Assembly (NCBI GenBank): GCA_029237695.1
Contig: JAQRGA010000053.1
Span: 62,001-126,000, forward strand
DNA: 64,000 nt
Direction of reading: 5' to 3'
From: Conchocele bisecta
Taxonomy: Eukaryota > Mollusca > Bivalvia > Lucinida > Thyasiridae
Both the position numbers and the translations under genes were made by a program. Below, one piece after another: positions 1 through 9,150 of the stretch (position 1 is the first letter of the stretch; each line of letters starts with the position of its first letter). A model generated the notes under the pieces. It did not search any database. It saw nothing but the letters and a program-made list of their open reading frames with translations, and was not told where the DNA came from.

Positions 1-225
1 TTTAAATTCACTTATTTAAACATTGTTTTCTTTTTGCAGCTCAATTAATTAAATGTTCAACTTTATTTCATTATTTTCACTACTTAATTAATTTGAAAGT
101 CAATGCGTATTTTCACATTGCTGTGAGTATTTTGTACTGCCACTTTTGATAATCAATGCGTATTCTGCTAAAATAAGTGCATAAAATACGCCAATACACA
201 CCTTACAATTGTATCTGGAGCACTG
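1..225 (+). repeat. Truncated copy of the AGAGCTCC inverted-repeat element (right part)
   Basis: This stretch aligns by eye with the right half of the elements at 31797-32146 and 42065-42419, sharing blocks such as TTTTTGCAGCTCAA, TCAATGCGTATTTTCACATT and TTTGATAATCAATGCGTATT. It ends in a decayed form of the shared terminus (TCTGGAGCACTG against TCTGGAGCTCTG). Its left end lies outside the window. Positions 226-337 hold nothing I recognise. Confidence 0.75.
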
Positions 226-373
226 CCTATTGGGCGAGCACAAAGGTCATTCAGAAATGTCAATAATTGGGTAGACTGTTCAATGAGAGATCTGTTTAAA
301 CATCCAGGCCTGCTTTGATGAACACTGAAAGGATTACCAGAGCTCCAGATAAGTTTTGTATCTAAAGAGTATT

Positions 374-635
374 AGTAGTATAAAGGGAGTCAAAATGATA
401 CCACCTGCGGTGGCATCATTTATAACCCTTTATACTACCCCCACCACCCCCGAAAAATCAAAAATTGGTTAACGAGGAAATTGTCTCCCACCAACCACAA
501 AAAATTGGTCGTGAAAAAAAAAAACATAATGTTTTCCCGACAGTAAATTTATGATAAAATAATTATTTCAATGTGCCCACGAGTGATAGTTTATCCAACA
601 CCCCATTTTTCTCCTCCAATATAGCTAATTTATTT
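374..635 (+). repeat. Polinton left terminal inverted repeat
   Basis: It is near-identical to the reverse complement of 17785-18049 from AGTAGTATAAAGGG through the shared GCTAATTTATTT at the inner edge. Differences include the length of an A-run near 515 and a 4-bp indel at the inner boundary. The high similarity of the arms suggests fairly recent insertion or conversion. Confidence 0.93.
375..438 (+). repeat. 64-bp palindrome at the left Polinton tip
   Basis: Outer arms GTAGTATAAAGGG (375-387) and CCCTTTATACTAC (426-438) are perfect. Inner arms AAATGATACCACC (393-405) and GGTGGCATCATTT (409-421) match at 12 of 13 positions around a TGC centre. The first bases of the element can therefore fold on themselves. 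Confidence 0.9.
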
Positions 636-667
636 CGCAGATCAGCAACTAATTCTACTGCTCTAGT

Positions 668-856
668 CTACCCACGTTCACCTGTAGCCACCTGACAGTG
701 TAGTTGCTTATGTCTACAAAGAGTTTGGGCACTAACGAATTTACAAGGGCATCTGGGGCATTGAAATTGCGGGGGGACACAAGGAATTTTTCTACGTCTC
801 GCTAGATGCCTTCGTAGATATTCTTTACGCGTTAAACGTCTTACAACAAGTCTCAC
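668..856 (-). CDS. Small C2H2 zinc-finger protein of the Polinton
   Basis: A 62-aa basic protein with one classical zinc finger: C33-x2-C36-x12-H49-x3-H53 (core CPRCPCKF...LCRHKQLH). The N-terminal third is rich in Arg/Lys and could bind nucleic acid. It starts at ATG 854-856 and lies just inside the left terminal repeat, transcribed towards the end. No frameshift is visible. A DNA-binding or regulatory role is inferred from the finger alone. Confidence 0.6.
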   Translation of the reverse strand: MRLVVRRLTRKEYLRRHLARRRKIPCVPPQFQCPRCPCKFVSAQTLCRHKQLHCQVATGERG

Positions 857-978
857 ACTCCATTATATATGTATATGTTTATGTTTATATTCAATTAGAA
901 GTGAAAAAAACATAATGTTTTCAAGACCAACTGAACAGATAAATTGCATAGGTTATACAAAAGTATATTACAGAAAAT

Positions 979-1179
979 ATGATAACGTCAGAAACTAGAG
1001 CAGAAATCGAAAGTTTGAGAAGAGAAGCCGAATCTCTAGGGATTACTTATAGTAAACGGTTGAGAGTTAGGGGGTTGACAAATCTTATAAACTCCACAAA
1101 GAATGAGGCGTTTATGAAGCGGTTTACCCGCGCCCACAAACGAGGAGCCTTTAAAGATATATCAAAGCGGAGGAAGTAG
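979..1179 (+). CDS. Small basic protein, unknown
   Basis: A 66-aa ORF with a Glu/Arg-rich helical start (residues 1-20) and a strongly basic C-terminus ending KDISKRRK. I do not recognise the family. It sits between the zinc-finger gene and the polymerase, reading toward the polymerase, so it could be a separate early gene or a detached N-terminal part of the polymerase ORF. Downstream sequence to 1331 is closed by stops in this frame. Confidence 0.4.
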   Translation: MITSETRAEIESLRREAESLGITYSKRLRVRGLTNLINSTKNEAFMKRFTRAHKRGAFKDISKRRK

Positions 1180-1331
1180 GTAACAGAATTCAAAAGAAAG
1201 TATTGCGGGGTTAAGGGCTAGTGTAATCAAACCTTCAAGCACAAATAATTTGTCCCAAATTAGACGCCAAAATAATAATAAGAAAAAATCTATCGTTAGC
1301 GCGATAGTGGAAAAAAAGGTGAAGAGAAATA

Positions 1332-4300
1332 TTGGGGGCTCACGATGAAACATTGGAAAAGGTAGAAAATGGAAGACGGGTAGTTACATTATCCTTTCGT
1401 AAAAACATTAACATTAACGAGTCTGAACGCATGTCCGATAAACTCGCTCCGTATCTAACAACCAATTTTTATTTGAGATATTCATATTCTTACAAGCTAG
1501 AACATATGGAGGAAATTAAAAATGGAAAACCTAAAACTATAATATTTCACAAAAATCTCGGTGGTAGCGAACCACTATCATCAATGAAAACCGTTAAAAA
1601 ATGGCTGTCAGATAATGGAGACAAACACGAATAATGTCCGATAAAATAGACAGACCAAATACAAAGTGGAAGTTTGTAAGATGGGTAGAGGTTTTTGTAA
1701 AGCTAATACAGTAGTAGGGGAATAGATTTGGGACTACAATCCAAAGAAGCAGCAGGAGGAGAACTTCCAGAATGGTTGAGAAATAGAAAAGGTATGTATT
1801 CTTTAGATAAGTATAATGACGATCTTTGTCTGTTCAGGTGTCTAGCTATGCACCTTGATAAAAAGATCAGACCTGACAGATGTACAGAAAAGGCGAAAGA
1901 ACTAGTAAGCAATATTTCGGTAGTAATGTGGTTTCACCAATTTCTTTTTCAGATCTGAAAAAGGTTGAAGAGTTTTTTAAAATCGGTATAGAAGTATATC
2001 AACCCACTGAATGTAATGTATGGTGGTTGAAAAAGGTACCAGCGCACTATAAGGCAATAGGTAATAAACCAATGACAATAGGACTGTTTAATAATCACGC
2101 ATTTCTGATATAAAAACCTTAAAAACCTATCTAAAATTTACGCCTGCGATAATTGCAAGCAGAAATTCACGAAAGCGAGTAATATGAAGAGACACGGACC
2201 AACATGTATGAGAGGTGAGACAAAAGTAATATGTGATGGTAATTATTTAGAGCGCCCGCGTTCGTCATTCGAGAAAGCGTTTTACCCAAAAGGTTCTAAC
2301 AGTTATGGGGCGATCGATTGGATGTATTCTGTGGAAAAGCGGGAGGGAATTCACATTCACCACGAACAGTGCGGACACGGAGGTGAAAGATGGATTTTAG
2401 GAGCTCCGGTAGATGGATACTGTCCAGAAACCAATACCGTACATCAATATCACGGCTGTTACTGGCACGGGTGTGAGATTCATGCAAAGCATAGAAAAGA
2501 AGAACGCGCATCCACTATGAGAAGAGATAAAGTTATTAGAAAAAGCAAAGAATTCAACCTAGTAGTTATGTGGGAATGCGAATTCCAAAGAACTGGTAAA
2601 GATATAAAGATCGGTTGTGACACTACTCTTTACCATATCAGATAGTATACGATTTTGAGGCGTATCTCCAGCCAGAAGTTGAAACTACCGGTAATATTTA
2701 GAGTACGAAGCTGAGCACGTTCCGGCAAGCGTTAGTATAGGAGATAATTTCTCAGGAACAGTAACTCATATTTGTGATAAAGATCCCGCAAAACTTATAG
2801 AAAAATTTGTAGAAGATTTGAAAGTCAGGGGAAAAGCTATAAGAGAAGAAGTGTGGTCAAGATATAGGTTTAATACAGAACATTTACGTAAAAACCAAAT
2901 CGTCCCAAGATCGAACATGGATGGATCCAGAGCAAGTACCGGTTATAGGTTTTAACAGCAGTAAGTACGATATAAACTTAATAAAGAAATACCTAGTAGG
3001 CGAACTGGCATCAACAACAAAGAAGTAATGGTCGGAAAACGTGCAAACGCAACAATATTTCTATTTACTCCAGAATTTAGATTTCTTGATGTAATACTTT
3101 ATCTAGGACCTGGTGTAAGTTACGATAGTTGGATAAAAGCCTACGAATGCAAAGGACAGAAATCTTTCTTTCCTTATGAGTGGTTCGATTCTCCAGACAA
3201 ACTGGATTACCCAGGACTACCGGATATAGAGAATTGGTATTCCAAACTATCTGGGAAAATGTTAATAGATGAAACAGAATTAAGTAAATGTCGTAGAATT
3301 TTCGAAGAAAATAATATGAAAACTTTCAGAGATTGGTTGAAATATTATAACGATTTAGATGTAGCACCGTTCCTAGAAGCGGTGGAAAAAATGTGTGATT
3401 TTATAAACACAGAGGTGTGGATATTTTCAAAGATGCGGTAACACTACCTGGAGTAGCTATACAATATTTATTGAGAGGAACCATTAAAGAACAAAAATCT
3501 TCAAAAACGATTATACCGGAGGATGCTCTATATGCACCAACAGAAGAAACATACGAAATGATGAAGGACGCTCTAGTTGGCGGTCCATCAATAGTATTTA
3601 CACGCTATTCAGAAGCTGGTGTTTCAAATATTAGATCTAATTCCTCATTTGGATCAAATGAAATTAACAAACCTTGCAAGGCTGTTTTGGGGTACGATGC
3701 AAACGCGTTATATTTATCTACGTTAAATAAAGAGATGCCGTGTGGGAGAGAAACTATACACCATAGATATACCCCACATAACCCTAAATTTATTAAAAAG
3801 TTTTGTAAAAGAGTTTTATCTGGAGACTGGTTTGGGTTTGCGGAGGTGGATATAGAAGTTCCACACAACTTAAAACATAAGTTTTCTGAAATGTCCCCAA
3901 TATTTATAAACGGAGAAGTAGAGGTTGATGAAGTTCCCACACACATGTTAAAATATTTAAACGATACTGGCCGAACAAGAGGAGATGGAAAAAAATTGGT
4001 GGGATCTATGACCGCCACTAAAGTATTGCTGTACGCGCCACTGTTGAAATGGTATTTAAAACACGGCCTAGAAATAACTGGAGTTCATCGTGTTATAGAT
4101 TATATTAGCGGAAAACCATTCGAATGGTTCGCAAAAGAAGTTACAGCCGCAAGACGAACAGGTGATGTAGAACCAAATAAGAAACCAGTAGCCGACATAA
4201 TGAAATTATTAGGAAACTCATGTTGTGGAAAAATGATAGAGGCAACGGAGAGACATTTAAATACGACATATACACAAAACGAAACCTGTGTTGACAAAGC

Positions 4301-4988
4301 ATTAAGATCTGCATTCTTTGACGATTTGGAAGAGATAGGAGATGCGTACGAAATATCTTCAAGAAAACCCAGGTGTGCGGTAAAGAGACCATTCCATTGT
4401 GGAATAGCGGTTTATCAACTAGCTAAATTGAGAATGTTGGAATTTTACTACGAATTTCTAGATAAATACGTAAAAAGAGAAGACTTTGAATTAATACAGA
4501 TGGATACAGATAGTATGTATATAGGAGTTAGTGGAAAAACGATAGAGGAATTGATTAGACCTAACTTACTAGACGAGTTTGAAAAAGAAAAAAATAAATG
4601 GTTGGCTTGGGATAAATGGAGCGAAAGAGAGCCCGGACTTTTCAAAATGGAATTTAGCGAGGATAGGGCGATAGCGTTATCTAGTAAGTGTTATTTCGTA
4701 GAAAAAATTAATTTCACTAAAGATAATTTGGAACAAATTAAAATTAATAAAAACAAATCTGCGAAAGGAATGTCCAAGAGAACTAACAATTTAAATTGGG
4801 ATAGATATAAACGAGTACTAAGTGAAACTACAGAAGATGGAAAACACATTATAGATGTAGCACAAAATAGAGGATTTAAAATGAAAGACGGCGTTATGAA
4901 AACGTACTGTCAACAAAAATTAGGACTCTCGGCATACTACGATAAAAGACGCGTGTTACCAGACGGAATACATACAGAACATCTCTAG
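1332..4988 (+). pseudogene. POLB: Protein-primed family B DNA polymerase (Polinton POLB), frameshifted
   Basis: This would replicate the element by protein priming from its inverted-repeat ends. Reading frames at 1332-1634, 1728-1958, 1880-2113, 2184-2645, ~2645-3027, 3028-3441 and 3417-4988 make up one gene broken by several small indels. In order it shows a Polinton-type N-terminal segment (ELPEWLRNRKGMYSL, then NDDLCLFRCLA), a Vsr-like nuclease segment (HQYHGCYWHGC, ~2440-2480), exonuclease motifs I (YDFEAY, ~2645), II (GFNSSKYD, ~2948) and III (YYNDLD, ~3345), Pol A (DANALYLSTL, ~3697), Pol B (NSCCGKM, 4215) and Pol C DTDS (4503-4514). The last 523 codons, holding the palm, are uninterrupted. 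In Pol B the usual Tyr of NSxYG is Cys (codon 4224-4226). It is convergent with INT and overlaps it by 4 bp. Confidence 0.93.
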
Positions 4989-5995
4989 TGATCCGGGGGT
5001 AGCTGGGTGTCAGAAGGCACTATAAGAAGTTCTTCACGAACAAACCCTCGAGATGGCCCATCATCCAAATAGTAGAGCACGGGCTCATCGGGTTTGGTAA
5101 TAGATCGATCTAGATGATATACATTGAGAGACCACACTGGATCATCGTCGCGGCGGCTGCCACCTTCGAGCTCTCCCGGTTGATAGAGGTACCGGACGTC
5201 AATATCTGATGGAAGTGCAATCGCCGATTGCTGCTCCTCTAAACCAACGGGTCGCCCGCGCGAGACGGCAGATGGCTTGCTCGTCACCCTTTTAAACTTG
5301 ATAGCATCTACAGGCTTCTTACCTATCAATCTGGTCACCTCTCCGTTCAGTGCGGAGACCACGGCGGGCAGTCTGGCCACCCACTCGGTCGATCGCGAAT
5401 GAGGGTCTACAAGTTCTTTAGCGTATTGGTGTCTCTCAGCCAGGGTTCGATTGAAGCGTTCCACGATCCCCTGGTCCCGGTGGATATTGACGCGGCCGCG
5501 TCTGATAGAAACTTTATGCTTAGACAATAGATGAGAGACCGCGCCCATGAACTCGCGGCCGGGATCGACCTGGAGAAGATTCGGCCATTTGAGAGGACTC
5601 CTCTTATATATTAGGGAAAGAGCCTCAGCCACTTCCTTAGACTCTTTAGTGGCCAACGGCTCAGCCCCCTTATAACGACTCGCTACGTCAACGATTGTCA
5701 GTGCGTACTTCTTGCGACCGACGCGATCGTGAGGTAGAAACAGGAGGTCCGCTTGGTGAACTTGGTTCGGCACCGGCACGTCGAATTTCGGCTGCGGAAT
5801 ATTGTGAGGCGCGGGTAAATAGATCTGCCAGATGGCCTGCTTCTTGAGCCATTCCTTGACAGCGTTTTCTGAAACCTTGGTCGCCGCCGCGAGGTTCTTG
5901 ATGGCCGTGAGTCCCTTCCAGTAGCCGCGTGGGCTATAGTATGTATTCGACAGCTTGCGCGTTAGTTTGGTATCAAGTTTGCGCGTGTTCATCAT
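4985..5995 (-). CDS. INT: Retroviral-like integrase with chromodomain-like C-terminus
   Basis: An intact 336-aa ORF. The RNase-H-fold core carries the D,D-35-E triad: D83 (HQADLLFL), D144 (LQVDPGREF) and E179 (GIVERFNRTL). This is the enzyme that inserts Polinton DNA and makes the 6-bp target duplication. Residues ~15-65 form a helical N-terminal domain, with no obvious HHCC zinc finger. Residues ~265-330 (VWSLNVYHLDRS through REELLIVP) resemble the SH3/chromodomain-like tails of Polinton and Ty3-type integrases, which may target chromatin. The start follows the second Met of MMNTRK. It lies tail-to-tail with POLB, sharing four bases. All catalytic residues are present, unlike most neighbours, which are frameshifted. 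Confidence 0.95.
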   Translation of the reverse strand: MMNTRKLDTKLTRKLSNTYYSPRGYWKGLTAIKNLAAATKVSENAVKEWLKKQAIWQIYLPAPHNIPQPKFDVPVPNQVHQADLLFLPHDRVGRKKYALTIVDVASRYKGAEPLATKESKEVAEALSLIYKRSPLKWPNLLQVDPGREFMGAVSHLLSKHKVSIRRGRVNIHRDQGIVERFNRTLAERHQYAKELVDPHSRSTEWVARLPAVVSALNGEVTRLIGKKPVDAIKFKRVTSKPSAVSRGRPVGLEEQQSAIALPSDIDVRYLYQPGELEGGSRRDDDPVWSLNVYHLDRSITKPDEPVLYYLDDGPSRGFVREELLIVPSDTQLPPDH

Positions 5996-5998
5996 ATG

Positions 5999-6352
5999 CG
6001 AAGTATTCTAATATATCGGACAATCTCCAACATGCCCTCGCCAGTTCGTCCGGTAACTGCGTCGTTAATAATAAACCTTTGTTGGAAGTTTCGCTGCAGC
6101 CCCAATCGCGTTTGGGTTGGAACAGGAGAGGGGAATCTAATTCATTCAATCTCGATTGGGAGTCCAGTCCCCAGGATTGGTGGAGGAATCTAACATCCGC
6201 TTTGCGAAAAGGGTGGCCGCTTTTTCGTCCTCGCGCCACGTCTCGAGAGAATCTCGGGCCAGACGAATCATACTCTTTGCACCAGGTAAACGATGTTTTT
6301 GGGCAGTGTAGCCTACATCGATCATAGCGTCATAAAGTTCGTCAACTAACAT
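5999..6352 (-). pseudogene. Small Polinton protein upstream of INT, frameshifted
   Basis: The first 68 codons (MLVDELYDAMIDVGYTAQKH...) read from ATG 6350-6352 to a stop at 6146. The other two frames stay partly open to ~5996, and the break coincides with two CCAAT/ATTGG palindromes (6103-6119 and 6145-6158). The visible part is helical and charged, with a KSMIRLARDSLETW segment. I recognise the pattern only as a small gene seen next to INT in related elements. Function unknown. Confidence 0.45.
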
Positions 6353-6390
6353 CGTTCTATATATATATATATTTATAAAAAAAAATTGTT

Positions 6391-6789
6391 TTAATTAATT
6401 AATTTAAAATCTCGATTGAATATAATAGCCGACGACCCACCACACCCATTCCCTACGACGATGAACGCGATCTCGCGGTCCTTTTGGGCCTCTGACGGTA
6501 CATAGAAATCTGAAAGTTGGGGCTCGGGATCCATTGGATCGAGACTTTTGTGCGGATATGCCAGCGCGTACTCGCGGTTGGCTTCTTCAACGTTCTGAAA
6601 AGTTTGTGCGGCGTGATTTTCGCGGCGAAGCTCTTCGTTGACCCAGTCCAGATGGGCGGTTCGTTTTTTTGACCACGCTTCCTTTGCACTATTGAGTTGT
6701 TCTACAGCTAAATCATGACGCTTACGCTCCTCATCCACGTTCGAGCTTTTCATTTTAGAGAATATAAAGTTGCTACCGCTGAACGCCAA
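6391..6789 (-). CDS. Polinton coiled-coil protein with hydrophobic C-terminus
   Basis: A 132-aa ORF from ATG 6787. After MAFSGSNFIFSK comes a long charged helix (residues ~17-75, SNVDEERKRHDLAVEQL...), then a conserved-looking stretch (PQLSDFYVPSEAQKDREIAF) and a short hydrophobic end (FIVVGNGCGGSS). Proteins of this plan recur in animal Polintons, and membrane or capsid association is inferred. The final codons run into an AT-rich spacer, so the C-terminus may have been altered by a late frameshift. It is the first of a row of small minus-strand genes with the two that follow. Confidence 0.65.
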   Translation of the reverse strand: MAFSGSNFIFSKMKSSNVDEERKRHDLAVEQLNSAKEAWSKKRTAHLDWVNEELRRENHAAQTFQNVEEANREYALAYPHKSLDPMDPEPQLSDFYVPSEAQKDREIAFIVVGNGCGGSSAIIFNRDFKLIN

Positions 6790-6817
6790 TGCGTAATATC
6801 AAGCGCACCACCTACTA

Positions 6818-7070
6818 TTACTGCGATTGAAGCCATTTATTTCCATATATTAATGGTAGAATTCCAGCTTTAACTAGATAATCTCGGGTCCAAACTGCGG
6901 CCGCTACATCTAAGGTCGCGAGCCCTACGTCTCTCACATTAAAGTCCAATTTGGGAGCGGTTCCTCCTAGGGCCATCTTTGATAGTCGAGCATACCCGAT
7001 ACTGAAACCCGATATCACCACGGCGTGATAAAGCGCAATTCACTAACATTTTACCATCTTGTTCAGCCAT
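6818..7070 (-). pseudogene. Small hydrophobic Polinton protein, one frameshift near its start
   Basis: The probable start is ATG at 7068-7070 (MAEQDGKMLVN). The frame shifts around 7018-7022 into the 67-codon ORF ending at 6818. The body has mixed hydrophobic segments (VGLATLDVAAAVWTRDYLVKAGILPLI) resembling small membrane-associated Polinton proteins. The enzymatic role, if any, is unknown. It lies 8 bp from the next gene, consistent with a tight cluster. Confidence 0.55.
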
Positions 7071-7078
7071 TGTTATAA

Positions 7079-7615
7079 TTATTGCATATAAAAGGGGTCG
7101 CGATCAATGTTTAAATGGGGCGCATCCAAATTCAACATTGTTGATGATTGGTGTTTAGTAACTTTCTTCTGAACACTGGCTGGTTGTTTTTTCGGGTATT
7201 TCCACACGCACAGGGCACCAACAACTGCCAGACTACCACCAACAAACCAACTCCAATTCGTGAATTGGGGTTCAGTCCAACTCCAACGGGAGTTGGTATT
7301 GGGTGACAAATTCTTTGAATTTGGGTGTGCTTCTAATTCGTGAATTTGGGGTGAAGTTGAACCCGATTGCTCTGTCTTCAGATGTTTTGCTGTCTCCGTC
7401 CCCATCAATTCAGGAATTTGCTGCAACCCCAATCTCGATTGGAGTTTAGCCTCTCGAAGCTCGGCGAGTATTTTATCTTGTTTAGCTTTTCGGGTGGCAG
7501 CCGCCGCCCTCCCAGCTGCCTGTCTTTTGGGATTGTTTATATGCGGTATGTCATCCAGTGGCGGAGTAACACTCTGGTTCGATTGTGTTGGAGCAATCTG
7601 GTTCAACTCCGTCAC
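7079..7615 (-). CDS. Polinton single-pass membrane protein with palindrome-derived inserts
   Basis: An intact 178-aa ORF. Residues ~28-60 are a basic Ala/Lys-rich helix (KRQAAGRAAAATRKAKQDK). Residues ~62-115 are a low-complexity tract largely built from CCAAT/ATTGG palindromes (LQSRLGLQQ, SPQIHELEA, NTNSRWSWTEPQF). One membrane segment follows (FVGGSLAVVGALCVW, ~123-138), then a short tail ending DRDPFYMQ. The basic segment, membrane helix and short tail match small proteins of other Polintons. The middle repeats look like later expansions kept in frame. Its start overlaps the end of the next gene by 4 bp. Confidence 0.7.
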   Translation of the reverse strand: MTELNQIAPTQSNQSVTPPLDDIPHINNPKRQAAGRAAAATRKAKQDKILAELREAKLQSRLGLQQIPELMGTETAKHLKTEQSGSTSPQIHELEAHPNSKNLSPNTNSRWSWTEPQFTNWSWFVGGSLAVVGALCVWKYPKKQPASVQKKVTKHQSSTMLNLDAPHLNIDRDPFYMQ

Positions 7616-8211
7616 TCTCGTGGTGTGTCTGTGTCATCATTTTCAGGGCTTATAGTTCGTGGGCATATATGTCCAAATTGACAATGTTTACCCGTGGTCA
7701 ACGCGGTTGTCAGCGGAGCTAAGTACATTCCAAACTTGTGATAAATTGAGCAGCATGCCGTTCTAAGAGTGTGTCCTATAAAAGGGTCAGTCTCTAGATC
7801 GTGAATCAACCCTTCGGTGTTTGGTATAGGGAGAAGTCTACTAACGGCGGTAGCGTACAAATGAATAGCCGCCGATCCAAGAGTTTTTGTCATCTCTGCT
7901 CCCAATTTGGATTCGTATCGCGCATACATTTTATCGATCTCCGCATCTGACATCTTATCCACCTGACAAACTGAGAGACGCCTACCTAGATAATGCTCCG
8001 ATTGTCCCCCAGCAACCAGCGCAGCTAGACGCTCGCGTCGCGCCGCATTTTCATTCGGAGTCGTTGCACTCAACCCAATACCAACTGCCGTTGGAGTTGG
8101 AGTTGATCCCGATTGCTCTGTCGGAGTTGATGTTTCATTATCTTTGGCAGTCGGAGTTGAGGTTTCTTCCATTAGCTGATCGAGAAGTTCGTCGCAGTTC
8201 ATTTTTTTCAA
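7612..8211 (-). CDS. Polinton-conserved 199-aa protein, unknown function
   Basis: An intact ORF from ATG 8209 (MKKMNCDELLDQL). Residues ~17-50 are a Thr/Ser/Pro-rich insert containing TEQSGST, also present in the neighbouring 178-aa protein. The conserved part begins at LAALVAGGQSEHYLGRR and continues through MSDAEIDKMYARYESKLGA, AMTKTLGSAA-type helix and MYLAPLTTALTTGKH. I recognise this arrangement from other animal Polintons but know no assigned function. A core-palindrome relative (8201-8216) overlaps the start codon. No catalytic motif is evident. Confidence 0.7.
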   Translation of the reverse strand: MKKMNCDELLDQLMEETSTPTAKDNETSTPTEQSGSTPTPTAVGIGLSATTPNENAARRERLAALVAGGQSEHYLGRRLSVCQVDKMSDAEIDKMYARYESKLGAEMTKTLGSAAIHLYATAVSRLLPIPNTEGLIHDLETDPFIGHTLRTACCSIYHKFGMYLAPLTTALTTGKHCQFGHICPRTISPENDDTDTPRE

Positions 8212-8215
8212 AATT

Positions 8216-8459
8216 AGTATTTAAATATTCTAACAAGTCTCATCACTTTAACATATTGCCAAGCGCACCACCCGATACTTATGATCACCATTATGCTCGC
8301 AACAAAGCTCGCAGCGGAGCAGAAAATTGTTAACATTGTTAACCATTGTTCAGTATTTGTTCAGCATTGTTCAGCATTTGTTCAGCAATTGCTAAGCATT
8401 GTTCAGCAATTGCTAAGCATTGTTAAGCATTGCAATAGCTTATTACTTTGTAATTTTCC
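8216..8459. repeat. Intergenic spacer with short TTGTTCAGCATT repeats
   Basis: No gene is seen between the 199-aa gene and ATP. Positions ~8328-8440 consist of degenerate 10-12-bp units (ATTGTTCAGC, ATTGCTAAGC) in about ten copies. Confidence 0.7.
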
Positions 8460-8476
8460 TAATTTTTTCAAAATTA
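8460..8476. promoter_or_regulatory. Core palindrome at the 3' end of ATP
   Basis: TAATTTT-TTC-AAAATTA, preceded by TAATTTTCC exactly as at 16376-16401. It lies just downstream of the ATP stop, so a terminator role or a promoter for the spacer is equally possible. Confidence 0.5.
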
Positions 8477-8480
8477 TTAA

Positions 8481-9145
8481 TTAATTGATAACTTTATAAG
8501 CAGTTGGTTGATCAGTCTTTAGCAGAAGCTTGGCGTGCTTAGTTTCGGAAAGCATCTGTCGAACCTCCAGGCGCTCCTCGCGCGTTGGGATAACGTCATT
8601 CTCTCGAAGACAGTCATCGAATGAGTCTCGGTCCTTGCAGTGAAAGAGGGCGACCCATTTCGTTTGCTCGCGCAGATCCTTGAGGACGGCGTTGTATTTT
8701 TGAGTGGAGATCCATACGCTTTGCCTCGCATGGCGGCCAGAAAATGCGAGCTCGGAGAGCATGTCCTTCTTTTTGGTCATCGCCGCCTTGGCCGAGCAAT
8801 CGTCAATCACATATAGGGTGGGCTCACCCTGGAATCTTTGGTATAAACCACGCAACCAATCGTGAAGCCTATCACCCGGGTCAATAACGTATACCTCAGG
8901 GTCGGTCCATATCCACGGGCGCCGCTGATAAGTATCGTTGTGCCGCACAGTGGGACACAGGATCACAATGTGACGAAAGGCATCGCGTAGGACTCCTCGA
9001 GCAAGTCGAGGATGAAAACCGTTTTTTTTCCACATCCTGTCTGCCCACATATTATGGCAGAGTGAGCATCTCCAATCGTGAATTGGTATTGATTGATAGA
9101 TTTCTTAATTTTTTCAAAATTATGTATTAATAAATCGTTAGATGA
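8481..9145 (-). pseudogene. ATP: FtsK/HerA-type genome-packaging ATPase, frameshifted
   Basis: This would pump element DNA into the capsid. Walker A (GQTGCGKKT, 9020-9046) is in one frame. The rest, including Walker B (TLYVIDD, ~8799-8810) and the downstream sensor-like segment HARQSVWISTQ, is in the 189-codon ORF 8481-9050. A single-base deletion near 8985 accounts for the change of frame. No ATG opens the Walker A frame downstream of the 9106-9122 palindrome, so the original start may also be lost. The order (A32-like ATPase next to MCP) matches other Polintons and the PRD1-adenovirus lineage. It ends 5 bp after a TAATTTT/AAAATTA palindrome. Confidence 0.88.
9106..9122. promoter_or_regulatory. 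Core palindrome TAATTTT-TTC-AAAATTA upstream of ATP
   Basis: A perfect 7-bp inverted repeat with a 3-base centre, at the head of the ATP frame. The same element recurs at 8460, 10449, 10509, 13925 and 16385, mostly just before start codons. Confidence 0.6.
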
Positions 9146-9150
9146 TTAAA

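Noticed and set aside
5929..6327. 132-aa plus-strand frame across the INT start
   Set aside because: Antisense to INT and its neighbour, no family features.
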